A stretch of DNA of 64,000 nucleotides from Micromonospora sp. LH3U1 (GCF_028475105.1 NZ_CP116936.1:5765501-5829500); one strand, 5' to 3'; positions 45,559 through 55,000 are shown, counted from the first letter of the stretch. Notes: generated by a model from the letters alone, not told the origin. Made by a program: numbers and translations.

Positions 45559-46653
45559 ATGCCCACCGTGACGACCCCGGAGACCGATCGGGTCAGTGAT
45601 CAGCGGATCGACCGTGTCGTGCCGCTGACCACACCCGCCCTGCTGCACCACGAGCTGCCCCTGGACGCTCCGCTCGCCTCGGCCGTGCTGAACGGCCGTC
45701 GCGCGGTGGGTCGCGTGCTGGACCGCGAGGACGACCGCCTGCTGGTGGTGGTCGGCCCCTGCTCGGTGCACGATCCGGCCGCCGCGCTCGACTACGCCCA
45801 GCGCCTGCGCACGGCAGCCGACCAGCTGGCCGACGACCTGCTGATCGTCATGCGGGTCTACTTCGAGAAGCCGCGCTCCACGGTTGGCTGGAAGGGCCTC
45901 ATCAACGACCCGGGCCTGGACGGCAGCGGGGACGTCAACACCGGCCTGCGGCTGGCTCGGGCGCTGCTGCTCGACGTGCTGCGCCTCGGCCTGCCGGTGG
46001 GCTGCGAGTTCCTCGACCCGATCACACCGCAGTACATCGCGGACACGGTGGCCTGGGGTGCGATCGGCGCCCGCACCGTGGAGAGCCAGGTGCACCGCCA
46101 GCTCGCCTCCGGCCTGTCCATGCCGATCGGCATGAAGAACCGCCCGGACGGCAGCATCGGCACCGCCGTGGACGCGATCCGCGCCGCCGGGGTGCCGCAC
46201 GTCTTCCCCGGCATCGACTTCTCCGGCACCCCGGCGATCATGCACACCCGGGGTAACACGGACGGCCACCTGGTGCTGCGCGGCGGGGGCGGCCGGCCCA
46301 ACTACGACGCGGAGTCGGTCGCCGGCGCGCTCGACCTGCTCCGTGCGGCCAATTTGCCGGAGCGGCTGGTGATCGACGCCAGTCACGCCAACAGCGGCAA
46401 GGACCACCGCAACCAGCCGAAGGTCGCCGCGGACGTGGCCGCCCAGTTGGCGGCCGGCCAACGCGGAATCACCGGCGTGATGCTGGAGTCGTTCCTGCTG
46501 CCCGGCCGGCAGGAACTCGACCCCACCCGGGAGCTGGTGTACGGCCGGTCGGTCACCGACGCCTGCCTCGGCTGGGACGACACGGCCGAGGTGCTCGACC
46601 ACCTGGCCTCCGCCGTGCGGGCCCGCCGGGCCACCCTGCCGACCACGGTCTGA
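45559..46653 (+). CDS. aroG: 3-deoxy-7-phosphoheptulonate synthase (DAHP synthase, class I)
   Basis: First step of aromatic amino-acid synthesis, condensing PEP with erythrose-4-phosphate. The 364-residue chain is of the AroF/G/H type: LLVVVGPCSVHDPAAALDYA, MRVYFEKPRSTVGWKGLINDP, CEFLDPITPQYIADTVAWGAIGARTVESQVHRQLASGLSMPIG, and LVIDASHANSGKDHRNQ for metal and substrate. ATG at 45559 follows GGCGGAAGG. The leader peptide and terminator upstream predict control by Tyr, Trp or Phe. Confidence 0.95.
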   Translation: MPTVTTPETDRVSDQRIDRVVPLTTPALLHHELPLDAPLASAVLNGRRAVGRVLDREDDRLLVVVGPCSVHDPAAALDYAQRLRTAADQLADDLLIVMRVYFEKPRSTVGWKGLINDPGLDGSGDVNTGLRLARALLLDVLRLGLPVGCEFLDPITPQYIADTVAWGAIGARTVESQVHRQLASGLSMPIGMKNRPDGSIGTAVDAIRAAGVPHVFPGIDFSGTPAIMHTRGNTDGHLVLRGGGGRPNYDAESVAGALDLLRAANLPERLVIDASHANSGKDHRNQPKVAADVAAQLAAGQRGITGVMLESFLLPGRQELDPTRELVYGRSVTDACLGWDDTAEVLDHLASAVRARRATLPTTV

Positions 46654-46739
46654 CGGTGTGACGGCCGACACCGACGGCCGCGGAACACGGGCGGGGGTCG
46701 GCTCGTTGACAGGGGTGTCGGTGTGTCCAGTGTCCCCGG

Positions 46740-46862
46740 GCCTCACCTAAATAGCCTTCGCGGAATACCGTCCGGCTGGAGCCGCGTAGTGCCACTCGCC
46801 GAGAGGCGACCTGCACGCCGACACCAGCGCCGCCCCCGGCCCACCAGCCGGGGGCGGCGCTG
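46740..46862 (+). ncRNA. Candidate structured small RNA ending in a strong terminator
   Basis: No coding frame is convincing here. The interval holds GGCTGGAGCC, CGCC-GAGA-GGCG (a GNRA-loop hairpin) and then the strong terminator at 46825-46862. A TTGACA lies at 46706-46711. It may be an sRNA or only the 3' region of DAHP synthase mRNA; no known RNA family is recognised. Confidence 0.3.
46825..46862 (+). terminator. Perfect 16-bp terminator
   Basis: CAGCGCCGCCCCCGGC and its exact complement flank CCACCA. Could end DAHP synthase transcription or the candidate small RNA. Confidence 0.75.
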
Positions 46863-46903
46863 TCTGTACGCCCAGACCCACGTGGACGGCACCCTGGCGT
46901 GAC

Positions 46904-46928
46904 GTTTGACCGATTCCGGCCCGGGTAG
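46904..46928 (+). promoter_or_regulatory. Weak SigB-type promoter candidate
   Basis: GTTT, 15 bases and GGGTAG lie nine bases before the GTG of the next gene. The last base departs from the GGGTAY consensus, so confidence is low. Confidence 0.3.
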
Positions 46929-46937
46929 CTGATCGGC

Positions 46938-47162
46938 GTGACCGACGACGCATCCGTGGCCGGCGAGCCGGACACCCGGGCCCTCGACGACCTGCTCGAC
47001 GACATCTACCGGGGTCAGGAGCGGGTCACCCAGGCGGACATCTACCGCCGGGCGGTCGCCGCCGAACTCCCGCCGGGCCTGCTCGCCCGGATCGACGCGC
47101 TGCCCGAGGGCGAATACGCGGTGGACGAAGCCAGCGACCTGCTCGGCGGCTCCATCGCATGA
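46938..47162 (+). CDS. Small hypothetical protein, 74 aa
   Basis: Acidic, helical: DDLLDDIYRGQERVTQADIYRRAVAAELPPGLLARIDALPEGEYAVDEASDLLGG. Resembles small conserved actinobacterial proteins of unknown role. GTG start, no Shine-Dalgarno seen. Its stop overlaps the next start by ATGA. Confidence 0.65.
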   Translation: MTDDASVAGEPDTRALDDLLDDIYRGQERVTQADIYRRAVAAELPPGLLARIDALPEGEYAVDEASDLLGGSIA

Positions 47163-47380
47163 GCGACCCCAGAAGGGACACCGACATGACGCACCACGAG
47201 GACCACGACGAGAAGATGCCGGCGCTGGGTCAACCGCCGAAGGGCAGAGACACCACGCCCGAGCCGGACTTCGCCAACGAACACGACCGCACCGCTGTGG
47301 ACCGGGACATCATCACCGGGGCGGACGAGGACGAACGGGAGCCGGAGTCGCCGCACGGCTGGTCCGGCATGCAACGCTGA
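47159..47380 (+). CDS. Small acidic hypothetical protein, 73 aa
   Basis: Highly charged, probably disordered (MTHHEDHDEKMPALGQPPKG, EHDRTAVDRDIITGADEDERE). ATGA-coupled to the previous gene; an ATG at 47186 with AGAAGGGA upstream could instead be the start. Function unknown. Confidence 0.62.
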   Translation: MSDPRRDTDMTHHEDHDEKMPALGQPPKGRDTTPEPDFANEHDRTAVDRDIITGADEDEREPESPHGWSGMQR

Positions 47381-47390
47381 GGCGTACGTG

Positions 47391-47421
47391 CAGTGGGGGC
47401 CGGCGGAAGCCGGCCCCACTG
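47391..47421. terminator. Stem-loop between convergent genes
   Basis: A 13-bp stem (CAGTGGGG...GCCGGC with a one-base bulge) closing a GGAA loop, serving both the small acidic protein gene and the DUF1360 gene. Confidence 0.7.
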
Positions 47422-47432
47422 CGTTCAACCCG

Positions 47433-47972
47433 TCAGTCGTCGTCGTGCCCGCCCTCGGCGGCCTGCTGCGCTGACGCGTACGCCATCTGCAGGAAGTCGG
47501 ACGCGGCGACCGCTGTCAGCGCGGTGGCCACCAGCCGGGTCAGCCGGGGCGCGAGCACCAGGCCACCGGTCAGCCCGGTGGCCACCCAGACCGCCAGGCA
47601 GAACGGGCAGCTCAGCAACTCGCCGATGGCGTGCCGGGTAGGGCTGCCCGAGTCGCGGACCTGCTCCATCACCTCGCCGCTGCCGATCGGATGGTCGTAA
47701 CGGGTGAACGGTGCCCGTAGAGGGCTGGTCACCGCGTCCTTGGACAGCAGCCGACTCAGCTTGTGCGTGGCGATGGAGAGCAGCACCACGTCGGACGGGG
47801 CGGGACGCTCCGGCACCGGCCGACCGGTGACCTTGACCAGACCGGCGAGCGCGCCGGTCACCCCGGCGTAGGCGCCCATCGCCACCAGGTAGCCGCCGAG
47901 CGGCCGGTGTTCGTGCGGCGCGTACGCCCTTCTCAGCCGCGCAGCCTTCTGTCGCAGGCCAGTGTCGCTCAC
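47433..47972 (-). CDS. DUF1360 membrane protein
   Basis: A 179-residue protein with helices near residues 27-48 and 120-170. SDVVLLSIATHKLSRLLSKDAVTSPLRAPFT and ELLSCPFCLAVWVATGL, with its CPFC pair, are DUF1360 hallmarks. Function unknown; related proteins occur in Bacillus spore coats and in actinobacteria. GTG start after GAGGAG. Confidence 0.85.
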   Translation of the reverse strand: MSDTGLRQKAARLRRAYAPHEHRPLGGYLVAMGAYAGVTGALAGLVKVTGRPVPERPAPSDVVLLSIATHKLSRLLSKDAVTSPLRAPFTRYDHPIGSGEVMEQVRDSGSPTRHAIGELLSCPFCLAVWVATGLTGGLVLAPRLTRLVATALTAVAASDFLQMAYASAQQAAEGGHDDD

Positions 47973-48025
47973 CCGATCTCCTCATATCTTGTGGTGGTGC
48001 GGGAGCGGCGTCCCGCGCGGCCGGC

Positions 48026-48364
48026 TCAGCCGGCCTGGAGGTTGTCGGCGACCTCGCGAGCCAGGTTGGTGAGCGCCTGGTCGGCCAACTGGTCCGGGCC
48101 CGACCCGCCCGACCCGTCGGTCAGGTCGAGCTCGATCCGTGCGCCGCCGGAATCCGCCGGCTCCACCCGGATCTCAGCGGACCAGGCATCGGTGCCGTCG
48201 GCACCCCATCGGGCCCGCAACTCGTCACCGCTGATCTCCGCGGCGGGGCTACCGTCGCCGCGCAGCGGCTCCGGTAGCCAGGCCGAGGCGCGGTTAGGGT
48301 CGGTCGCCGTGTTGAAGACCACCTCGGGTGGCGCGGACATGCCGCGCACGGCACGCGCCGGCAT
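48026..48364 (-). CDS. SRPBCC/START-like hypothetical protein
   Basis: A 112-residue protein. SAPPEVVFNTATDPNRASAWLPEPL is the entrance of a polyketide-cyclase-like SRPBCC fold, but the chain is shorter than usual. RIELDLTDGSGG and ALTNLAREVADNLQ form the last helix. Overlaps the preceding gene by TGATG. No catalytic residues assigned. Confidence 0.65.
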   Translation of the reverse strand: MPARAVRGMSAPPEVVFNTATDPNRASAWLPEPLRGDGSPAAEISGDELRARWGADGTDAWSAEIRVEPADSGGARIELDLTDGSGGSGPDQLADQALTNLAREVADNLQAG

Positions 48365-48702
48365 CACGCGTCCCGCAGTCGGCTGGGGTCGACCTCCCGG
48401 CCCGGGTGACGGGCCAGGTACTCGGTCTCCAACTCCGCCGTGCGGCGCAGGTGGTTGGCGAGGGCAGAGTCCGCCGCGTGCCGCAGGGTGTCCAGGCGGG
48501 TGCGGTGCAGGCTGTGCATCTCGCGGATGAGATCCTCGTCGGTCAACTCCGTCGGGTCGATGCCGAGCAGGTCGCCGTCGAGATTCGTGGCGCCCGCCGG
48601 GTCGGCGAGTTGATCGCCGTCCCACTCGGGCACCCGCTGCTCGGGGCTCATATCCGCGCTGCCGCTGGACGCAAAGCCGTCCTCACGTATCGATCCGGTC
48701 AT
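48364..48702 (-). CDS. DUF6158-like small protein
   Basis: 112 residues. DLLGIDPTELTDEDLIREMHSLHRTRLDTLRHAADSALANHLRRTAELETEYLARHPGR is the conserved helical core seen in actinobacterial DUF6158 proteins. Function unknown. An AAGGGGGG ribosome site precedes the ATG. Translationally coupled to the SRPBCC-like gene. Confidence 0.7.
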   Translation of the reverse strand: MTGSIREDGFASSGSADMSPEQRVPEWDGDQLADPAGATNLDGDLLGIDPTELTDEDLIREMHSLHRTRLDTLRHAADSALANHLRRTAELETEYLARHPGREVDPSRLRDA

Positions 48703-48837
48703 CGTCGCCCCCCTTGATCTCGTTTGGGCTGGCGTCTAGACGAATGCCCAGGCGTGGTGACGCCAAACCATCCCCGCCGACGTGGCAACTACGACACGGT
48801 GTCGGAGACCGGCAGCGCCCCCGGTACCCTCGATGCC

Positions 48838-49272
48838 ATGAGGCGGCTCTGGACCCCGGCGTGGATCGCGCGTCACGTGGCCATGGTCGTGCTGGCCGTG
48901 AGCTTCCTCGGGCTGGGCTGGTGGCAGATCAGCCGGGCCACCGCCGGCAACAGCCTGAGCTGGGGGTACGCGGTCGAGTGGCCGATCTTCGCCGGCTTCG
49001 TGGTCTACGTCTGGTGGCGCGAGGTGAAGCTGGCCCGCCGCAGGGCGGCGGAGGCCGACGCGCCGCCGGCGAACCCGGCCGATGTCCCGGCCTCCGAGCC
49101 GGCGCCGGCTGTCACCATCGGGTCCCGACCGGCGGTACGCCGACCGGTGCGGGTGTCCCGGGTGCCGGCCACCGGCGACGCCGTCGAGGACACGGACCTG
49201 GCCGCCTACAACCACTACCTGTCATGGTTGAACGCCAATCCGGGCGCCCGGCCCGGTGACTATCCCGGCTGA
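48838..49272 (+). CDS. Membrane protein, 144 aa, with a cytoplasmic tail
   Basis: Two helices (residues 13-32 and 47-60) around [44 protein letters not shown], then a Pro/Ala-rich tail ending [17 protein letters not shown] conserved actinobacterial pattern of unknown role, found here next to a DUF3817 gene. The ATG at 48838 gives the natural N-terminus. Confidence 0.72.
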   Translation: MRRLWTPAWIARHVAMVVLAVSFLGLGWWQISRATAGNSLSWGYAVEWPIFAGFVVYVWWREVKLARRRAAEADAPPANPADVPASEPAPAVTIGSRPAVRRPVRVSRVPATGDAVEDTDLAAYNHYLSWLNANPGARPGDYPG

Positions 49273-49298
49273 AGCCGGGCTCGGAAGGACGGACGAAG

Positions 49299-49628
49299 GT
49301 GGGCGCTGCCCTTACCCGGTACCGCGTGATCGCCTGGATCGTGGGCGTGGTGCTGATCGTGCTGGTCGTGATCGGCATGCCACTGAAGTACGTGTTCGAC
49401 AACCCCGTCGTGGTGGAGACGGTGGGGCAGGCGCACGGCTTCCTCTACATGGTCTACCTGCTGGCCGCGTTCGACCTGAGCCGCCGAGCCGACTGGCCGC
49501 TGAAGCGGATGCTGCTGGTGATGTTGGCCGGCACTGTGCCGTTCGTCTCGTTCTTCGCCGAGCGCCGAGTCAGCGCCTGGGTGGCCGCGCCGCAGGAGGA
49601 ACGGGCTCCGGAGCCCGTCGCCCACTGA
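49299..49628 (+). CDS. DUF3817 membrane protein
   Basis: 109 residues with three helices: YRVIAWIVGVVLIVLVVIGMPLKY, QAHGFLYMVYLLAAFDLS and MLLVMLAGTVPFVSFFAERR. VGQAHGFLYMVYLL is the DUF3817 signature. Role unknown. Co-directional with the preceding membrane protein, 26 bases apart. GTG start. Confidence 0.85.
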   Translation: MGAALTRYRVIAWIVGVVLIVLVVIGMPLKYVFDNPVVVETVGQAHGFLYMVYLLAAFDLSRRADWPLKRMLLVMLAGTVPFVSFFAERRVSAWVAAPQEERAPEPVAH

Positions 49629-49633
49629 ACGGC

Positions 49634-49668
49634 CGGTGGGCCGACGCCAGCTCGGCGCCGGCCCACCG
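49634..49668. terminator. Stem-loop between convergent genes
   Basis: A 15-bp stem with one mismatch (CGGTGGGCCGACGCC and its partner) and an AGCTC loop, six bases after the DUF3817 stop. Confidence 0.65.
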
Positions 49669-49676
49669 TCTTCCGG

Positions 49677-50198
49677 TCAGCGGCTGGGCCGCCACGGGTC
49701 GGCTGAGGCGAGCGGGTCGACCCAGCCGCCGTACCGGTTGACCTCCCGGGCCCGCAGCAGCGCCCGGGTGACCTGGCCGAACTGCCGCTCGTCGTCGGCG
49801 CTGAACAGCAGCGCCTCCGCTCCCTGGTACCACCCCCACAGCTCGTACGACGGTGGGCGCCAGCGATCGCCGACCAGGGCGAGCGCAGCCGGAATCAGGA
49901 ACACCGCACCGAGGATGAGGTACGCCCCGGCGGTCAGGTGTTGCAGACCTCCGGTGAAGCCGAGCAGCAGCCCGACACCGCCGAGCATGGTGGCGGTGAT
50001 GACGACGGCCCGGACGGCGATCCGATCGTGCGGGCCCCGGGTGGTACGCAGGTGGGTCAGGTCGGCGACCCGGTAGCTGGTCCGGCCGACGGTGAACCGG
50101 TCGACGGTCACGATGATGCCGGGCCGCGCGTAGAGCAGGGTCGACCGGGCGCCCGGCACCGTTCGCGGCGGTCGCATCTTTGCGCCTTCACGATTCAC
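49677..50198 (-). CDS. DUF6232-like membrane protein
   Basis: 173 residues. STLLYARPGIIVTVDRFTVGRTSYRVADLTHLRTTRGP is the DUF6232 N-terminal module, followed by two adjacent helices (AVVITATMLGGVGLLLGF, LTAGAYLILGAVFLIPAALALVG) and EVNRYGG. GTG start behind GGGAGGAACC. Unknown function. Confidence 0.78.
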   Translation of the reverse strand: MNREGAKMRPPRTVPGARSTLLYARPGIIVTVDRFTVGRTSYRVADLTHLRTTRGPHDRIAVRAVVITATMLGGVGLLLGFTGGLQHLTAGAYLILGAVFLIPAALALVGDRWRPPSYELWGWYQGAEALLFSADDERQFGQVTRALLRAREVNRYGGWVDPLASADPWRPSR

Positions 50199-50697
50199 GG
50201 TTCCTCCCGATTGGGACGGTTGGCCGAGTTGATCCGCTGGTCAGAGGCATCACTGCCTGTCGACGGGATTCCCGGCTCCGGTCCTCATTGTGTTGGGGCA
50301 CCGCCAGCCGGTCTGGGCATTTGCGGGCTTTCGACAGCTCCCCCAACCGGGGACATCGCCGAGAAACAGCATCCATTTCAGGTTTTATCCGTTATGGACG
50401 GCAGCATTCCGACGGCATGCGTCCGGAACGACGAAAGTCGTATATCCGTCAGTCGCTCATGAAGCGGGCGTCGCACGCTCTGCCGGAGGTGTCATGAGCC
50501 ACGATGACGCCACCCAACACACGGGCACGACGAGCCACTCTCCCAACTTTCGCCCCTGCTTCAACTGCGGGCGACAGCCGTCCCGGGTTAGGTTGGGCAG
50601 GCCGGTCCGGCCCAGTGCCGTCCGCCCGGGTGGCCCCGGCCGGTGTCGCCGAGGGCATCAGCAGCCCCGGCGGCCGTGGGAGAGGGGCCTTCCGCTC
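50199..50697. other. Long leader region before the NlpC/P60 gene
   Basis: About 500 bases without a convincing gene. A 12-codon frame (50459-50497, MKRASHALPEVS) ends in an ATGA overlap with an ATG at 50494 that follows GGAGGTGTC and is in frame with the NlpC/P60 gene. The intervening residues look non-coding. A hairpin ACGAC-GAAA-GTCGT lies near 50432. No known riboswitch consensus recognised. Confidence 0.5.
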
Positions 50698-51675
50698 TTG
50701 TCATCCCTGAGAAACCTGCTGCGCACCGTGGCGCTGGCCGGCATGTCGGCCGCGCTGATCGCCCCGACGGCGGTGGCCCGCGCCGAGCCGTCCCCCGCCG
50801 ACCTGACCCGCCGGATCGAGACGTCCTCGGCCGAGTTGGAGCGGGTCGTCGAGTCGTACAACAAATTGCGCGAGGACATGAAGACCAACGAGGCCGCGGT
50901 GGCCCGATTATCGGCCCGCATCGGCCCACTCGAACAGCAGGCCGAGCAGAGCCGGGCCGATGTGGCCGAGTTGGCCTCCACCGCGTACAAGAGCGGCACC
51001 CTGCGCACCGCGGACGCCCTGCTGCGTCCCGGCGGCTCGGCCGCGCTGCTGGACCGTCTTGGCACCCTCGACCAACTGACCCGCCAGCGGCAGGAGCGCA
51101 TCTCCGGCTTCACCGCCGACCAGCAGCGGCTGCTCGACGAGAAGTCCCGCCTGGACACCACGCTGACCCGGCAGGCCGCACAGGCCCGTCAGCTCGCGAC
51201 GGGCAAGAAGCAGATCGAGCGGGACCTGGCCGAGCTGTACGAGCTACGCCGGCAGGCGTACGGGGCGGCCACCGAGCGACCCGAACCCAAGACCGCGGCG
51301 ACCGAGGCCAAGAACGTGCCCACGGTGGCCGGTGCTGCCGGCACCGCGGTGCGGTACGCGTTCGGTGCGCTGGGCAAGCCGTACGTCTGGGCAGCCGACG
51401 GGCCGAACGGCTACGACTGCTCGGGGCTCACCTCGGCGGCCTGGCGGGCGGCCGGGAAATCCCTGCCGCACAACACCCGGCTCCAGTGGGGCGCGGTCGC
51501 CCACATCAGCCGGGGCGACCTGAGCCCGGGTGACCTGGTCTTCTACAGCGGGCTCGGGCACGTCGCCCTCTACGTGGGCGGCGGCCAGGTGATCGACGCG
51601 CCGAGCGCGGGACGCAACGTGCTCAAGCGGGGCATGAACATGATGCCCATCCAGGGTTACGGCCGGGTTCGCTAG
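50698..51675 (+). CDS. Secreted NlpC/P60 endopeptidase (RipA-like)
   Basis: Signal peptide LLRTVALAGMSAALIAPTAVARA, a long coiled coil (residues about 35-190), then an NlpC/P60 domain: ALGKPYVWAADGPNGYDCSGLT (catalytic Cys), LSPGDLVFYSGLGHVALYVG (His) and QVIDAPSAG. Cleaves peptidoglycan stem peptides in the wall. The TTG at 50698 is chosen because the signal peptide starts there; an ATG at 50494 with a Shine-Dalgarno site would add 68 residues lacking coding features. Convergent with the sigma factor. Confidence 0.88.
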   Translation: MSSLRNLLRTVALAGMSAALIAPTAVARAEPSPADLTRRIETSSAELERVVESYNKLREDMKTNEAAVARLSARIGPLEQQAEQSRADVAELASTAYKSGTLRTADALLRPGGSAALLDRLGTLDQLTRQRQERISGFTADQQRLLDEKSRLDTTLTRQAAQARQLATGKKQIERDLAELYELRRQAYGAATERPEPKTAATEAKNVPTVAGAAGTAVRYAFGALGKPYVWAADGPNGYDCSGLTSAAWRAAGKSLPHNTRLQWGAVAHISRGDLSPGDLVFYSGLGHVALYVGGGQVIDAPSAGRNVLKRGMNMMPIQGYGRVR

Positions 51676-51686
51676 CTGCGACCGGC

Positions 51687-51735
51687 TACGGCGAACGGCC
51701 GGCGTCCCCCTATCGGACGCCGGCCGCTCGCCGTA
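51687..51735. terminator. Long bidirectional stem-loop
   Basis: A 21-bp stem with a single mismatch and a seven-base loop between the convergent NlpC/P60 and sigma factor genes. The core CGGCCGGCGTCC pairs exactly, with TACGGCGA and its complement outside. Confidence 0.85.
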
Positions 51736-51747
51736 ATTAATACCAGG

Positions 51748-52737
<990 letters not shown>

Positions 52738-53114
52738 TCCCCACGTCCGTCAGCCCCTGGTAACTTCTGCTGTGCCCATCGGTGCTGACACCTACACAAC
52801 AGATGAGACGTGTCGGGGATTCCATCGCGTGAGTCGAAAGTGTCACGAATGCCTGAGTGATAGCTGAGAGCACGGTCCATGTTTGCTGTCAGCACCCCGT
52901 CGGGTGGCTCGCCGCTGGGCACACCACGCACGGGTCCCAACCATGGCAACACCGCCCGCCGCGGGGGCACAGCGACCCGGGTCACCACCACGCTGCGATC
53001 CTGGTCACTGCCAGATACGCACCGGTGGCCCGGTCGGTTCATCCATGGAGGTGTTATTACCCCCCGGCCAGATGAACAATCCGGAGCCCCGTTCGCTTCC
53101 CGAGGCGCGGGAGG
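52738..53114. other. Upstream region of the sigma factor gene
   Basis: No gene supported. Lower GC than neighbours near 52745-52870 is consistent with the sigma factor promoter region, but no consensus -35/-10 pair is clear. It also includes the 3' side of murQ. Confidence 0.45.
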
Positions 53115-54071
53115 CTAAGAGGCGAGCAGGGCGAGGGCACCCCGGACCTGGTCGGCGGATCTGGCCAGCGCGGCTCGGGCGGCGTCCACCTCGGCGCCGG
53201 AGACCAGGGAGACGAGCGCGGTCTTCAGGTCACCGTCAGCCTCGGCGAAGGCCCGCTGGGAGACCTCCTCCGAGCAGCCGGTGGCCTCCATCAGAATCGA
53301 GATCATTCGTCCGCGGAGCTTCGCGTTGGTCGCCACCATATCGATCATGAGGTTCGAGTAGACCCGCCCCAGGCGCACCATGACGGCGGTCGAGAACGTG
53401 TTGAGCACCAACTTCTGCGCCGTGCCCGCCTTCATCCGGGTCGACCCGGTGACCACCTCGGGTCCGGTGTCCACCCCGATGAACACGTCGACCGACCGGG
53501 CGGCCTCCGCTTCCGGATTGGCGCAGAGCAGCACCGTCGAGGCGCCCTTGGCGCGGGCCGCGGCGAGCGCCCCGAGGACGTACGGGGTGCGTCCGCTGGC
53601 CGCCAGACCGACCACCAGGTCACCGGCACGCACACAACTGGCCGCCTCGGCCGCCCCGCCCCGATCGTCGTCCTCGGCGTCCTCCACGGCCCGCCAGATG
53701 GCGTCCGGGCCACCGGCGAGGTGGGCGCAGAACCAGTGCCGGGGCGAATTGAACGTGGGGGCCAGCTCGGCCGCGTCGAGGACACCCAGCCGGCCGGAGG
53801 TGCCGGCCCCGAAGTAGTGCACCCGGTGACCGCCGCGCAGTGCCGCGACCGCCAGGTCGACGGTGGCGGCGATCTCGTCGAGCACTGCGGCGACCGCCGC
53901 CGGCACCCGCCGGTCCGCCTCGTTGATCACGGTGAGCACGTCCCGGGTCGACATCAGGTCGAGGTCGACGCTGAGCGGGTTGCGCCGTTCGGTGGGGGCG
54001 CCCACCCGGACCGCCGGGCGGGCGGGCGGTGCTGGCACGTCCTCGTCCGGCTCCACCGAACCGGGCGTCAT
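53115..54071 (-). CDS. murQ: N-acetylmuramic acid 6-phosphate etherase
   Basis: Splits MurNAc-6-phosphate into GlcNAc-6-phosphate and lactate during cell-wall recycling. SIS fold: HYFGAGTSGRLGVLDAAELAPTF, GLAASGRTPYVLGAL, VVTGSTRMKAGTAQKLVLNTFSTAVMVRLG and NAKLRGR are family landmarks. 318 residues. The start overlaps the regulator stop by ATGA. Companion PTS or transport genes are not in the window. Confidence 0.94.
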   Translation of the reverse strand: MTPGSVEPDEDVPAPPARPAVRVGAPTERRNPLSVDLDLMSTRDVLTVINEADRRVPAAVAAVLDEIAATVDLAVAALRGGHRVHYFGAGTSGRLGVLDAAELAPTFNSPRHWFCAHLAGGPDAIWRAVEDAEDDDRGGAAEAASCVRAGDLVVGLAASGRTPYVLGALAAARAKGASTVLLCANPEAEAARSVDVFIGVDTGPEVVTGSTRMKAGTAQKLVLNTFSTAVMVRLGRVYSNLMIDMVATNAKLRGRMISILMEATGCSEEVSQRAFAEADGDLKTALVSLVSGAEVDAARAALARSADQVRGALALLAS

Positions 54072-54982
54072 GCCCGCCTCCGGTTGGCACCCACCCGGTG
54101 CGACTGGACCGCCTCGGCGGTCGCCTCGAGGGCCTTGCGGGCTCGTGCCCGGTTACGGGCGGCCACCCCGACGAAGAGGCAGTCGACCACGGTGAGCTGG
54201 GCCAGCCGACTGGCCGTCGCGCCGGAGCGGTAGGTGGTCTCCCGGGCCGCCGTGGTCAACACGAAGTCCGCCACCTCGGTGATCGGCGAGCGCGGGAAGT
54301 TGGTCAGCGCCACGGTGGCCGCGCCTCGCGTACGGGCCTGCTCCAGCACCTCGATGACGTCGGAGGTGGTGCCGGTGTGCGAGATGCCGATCGCCACGTC
54401 TCCGCGACTGAGAAGGGCGGCCGAGGTCAGCGCGGTGTGCACGTCCGGGAAGTAGAAGGCGATCCGGCCGATGCGGTGCAGCTTCTGCTGGAAGTCCGAA
54501 GCGACGAACCCACTGGCGCCGGCGCCGTAGATGTCGATCCGACCGGCACCATTGATCGCCTCGACGACCTGCTCGCAGACGGCGGGGTCGAGCTGCTCGG
54601 CAGTCTCCTCGACCGCACGGGCGTCGTTGAACGCGATGGTGGCGATGATCTGGGCGAGGTCGGCACCGGGCGGGATGTCACCGCCGACCACCCGGGCGTC
54701 CGGCGGCTCGATCCGGCGGGCGGCCTCGGCGGCGAGCCGGATGCGCAGTTGGGGGTAGCCGTCCATGCCCACGGAACGGCAGAACCGGATGACTGTCGCT
54801 TCCGACGTCTCCGCCGCGGTGGCGAGGTCGGTGATGGTCCGCCGGGCGGCGGCGGCCGGATCGGACACGACCAGCCGGGCAACCCGCTGCTCGGCGGGCG
54901 ACAGCGACGGCAGCAGTCCACTGATGTGGACGATCAGCCCACCGGGCTCCTGGCTCGCAGAAATCTTCGGACTCTTCGCCAC
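54068..54982 (-). CDS. MurR/RpiR-family transcriptional regulator
   Basis: 304 residues. The N-terminal HTH is LSPAEQRVARLVVSDPAAAARRTITDLATAAETSEATVIRFCRSVGMDGYPQLR, and the C-terminal SIS domain (RIDIYGAGASGFVASDFQQKL, AIGISHTGTTSDVIEVLEQAR) binds a sugar phosphate, plausibly MurNAc-6-phosphate given coupling to murQ. GTG start without a Shine-Dalgarno sequence, so probably leaderless. Regulates its own operon through the palindrome just upstream (54986-55000). Confidence 0.9.
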   Translation of the reverse strand: MAKSPKISASQEPGGLIVHISGLLPSLSPAEQRVARLVVSDPAAAARRTITDLATAAETSEATVIRFCRSVGMDGYPQLRIRLAAEAARRIEPPDARVVGGDIPPGADLAQIIATIAFNDARAVEETAEQLDPAVCEQVVEAINGAGRIDIYGAGASGFVASDFQQKLHRIGRIAFYFPDVHTALTSAALLSRGDVAIGISHTGTTSDVIEVLEQARTRGAATVALTNFPRSPITEVADFVLTTAARETTYRSGATASRLAQLTVVDCLFVGVAARNRARARKALEATAEAVQSHRVGANRRRA

Positions 54983-54985
54983 GGA

Positions 54986-55000
54986 TGAAACTTACTTTCA
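54986..55000 (-). promoter_or_regulatory. Operator overlapping the murR-murQ promoter
   Basis: Inverted repeat TGAAA-CTTAC-TTTCA, five bases apart, begins four bases from the GTG. Read on the minus strand it contains TAAGTT, a TANNNT -10 six bases before the start codon, so regulator binding would block a leaderless promoter. Confidence 0.6.

Noticed and set aside
50199-50697. c-di-AMP (ydaO) riboswitch before the NlpC/P60 gene
   Set aside because: The expected GGGGAACCCA-type core and GACAGCTAACC-like segment are missing; only an unassigned leader is left.
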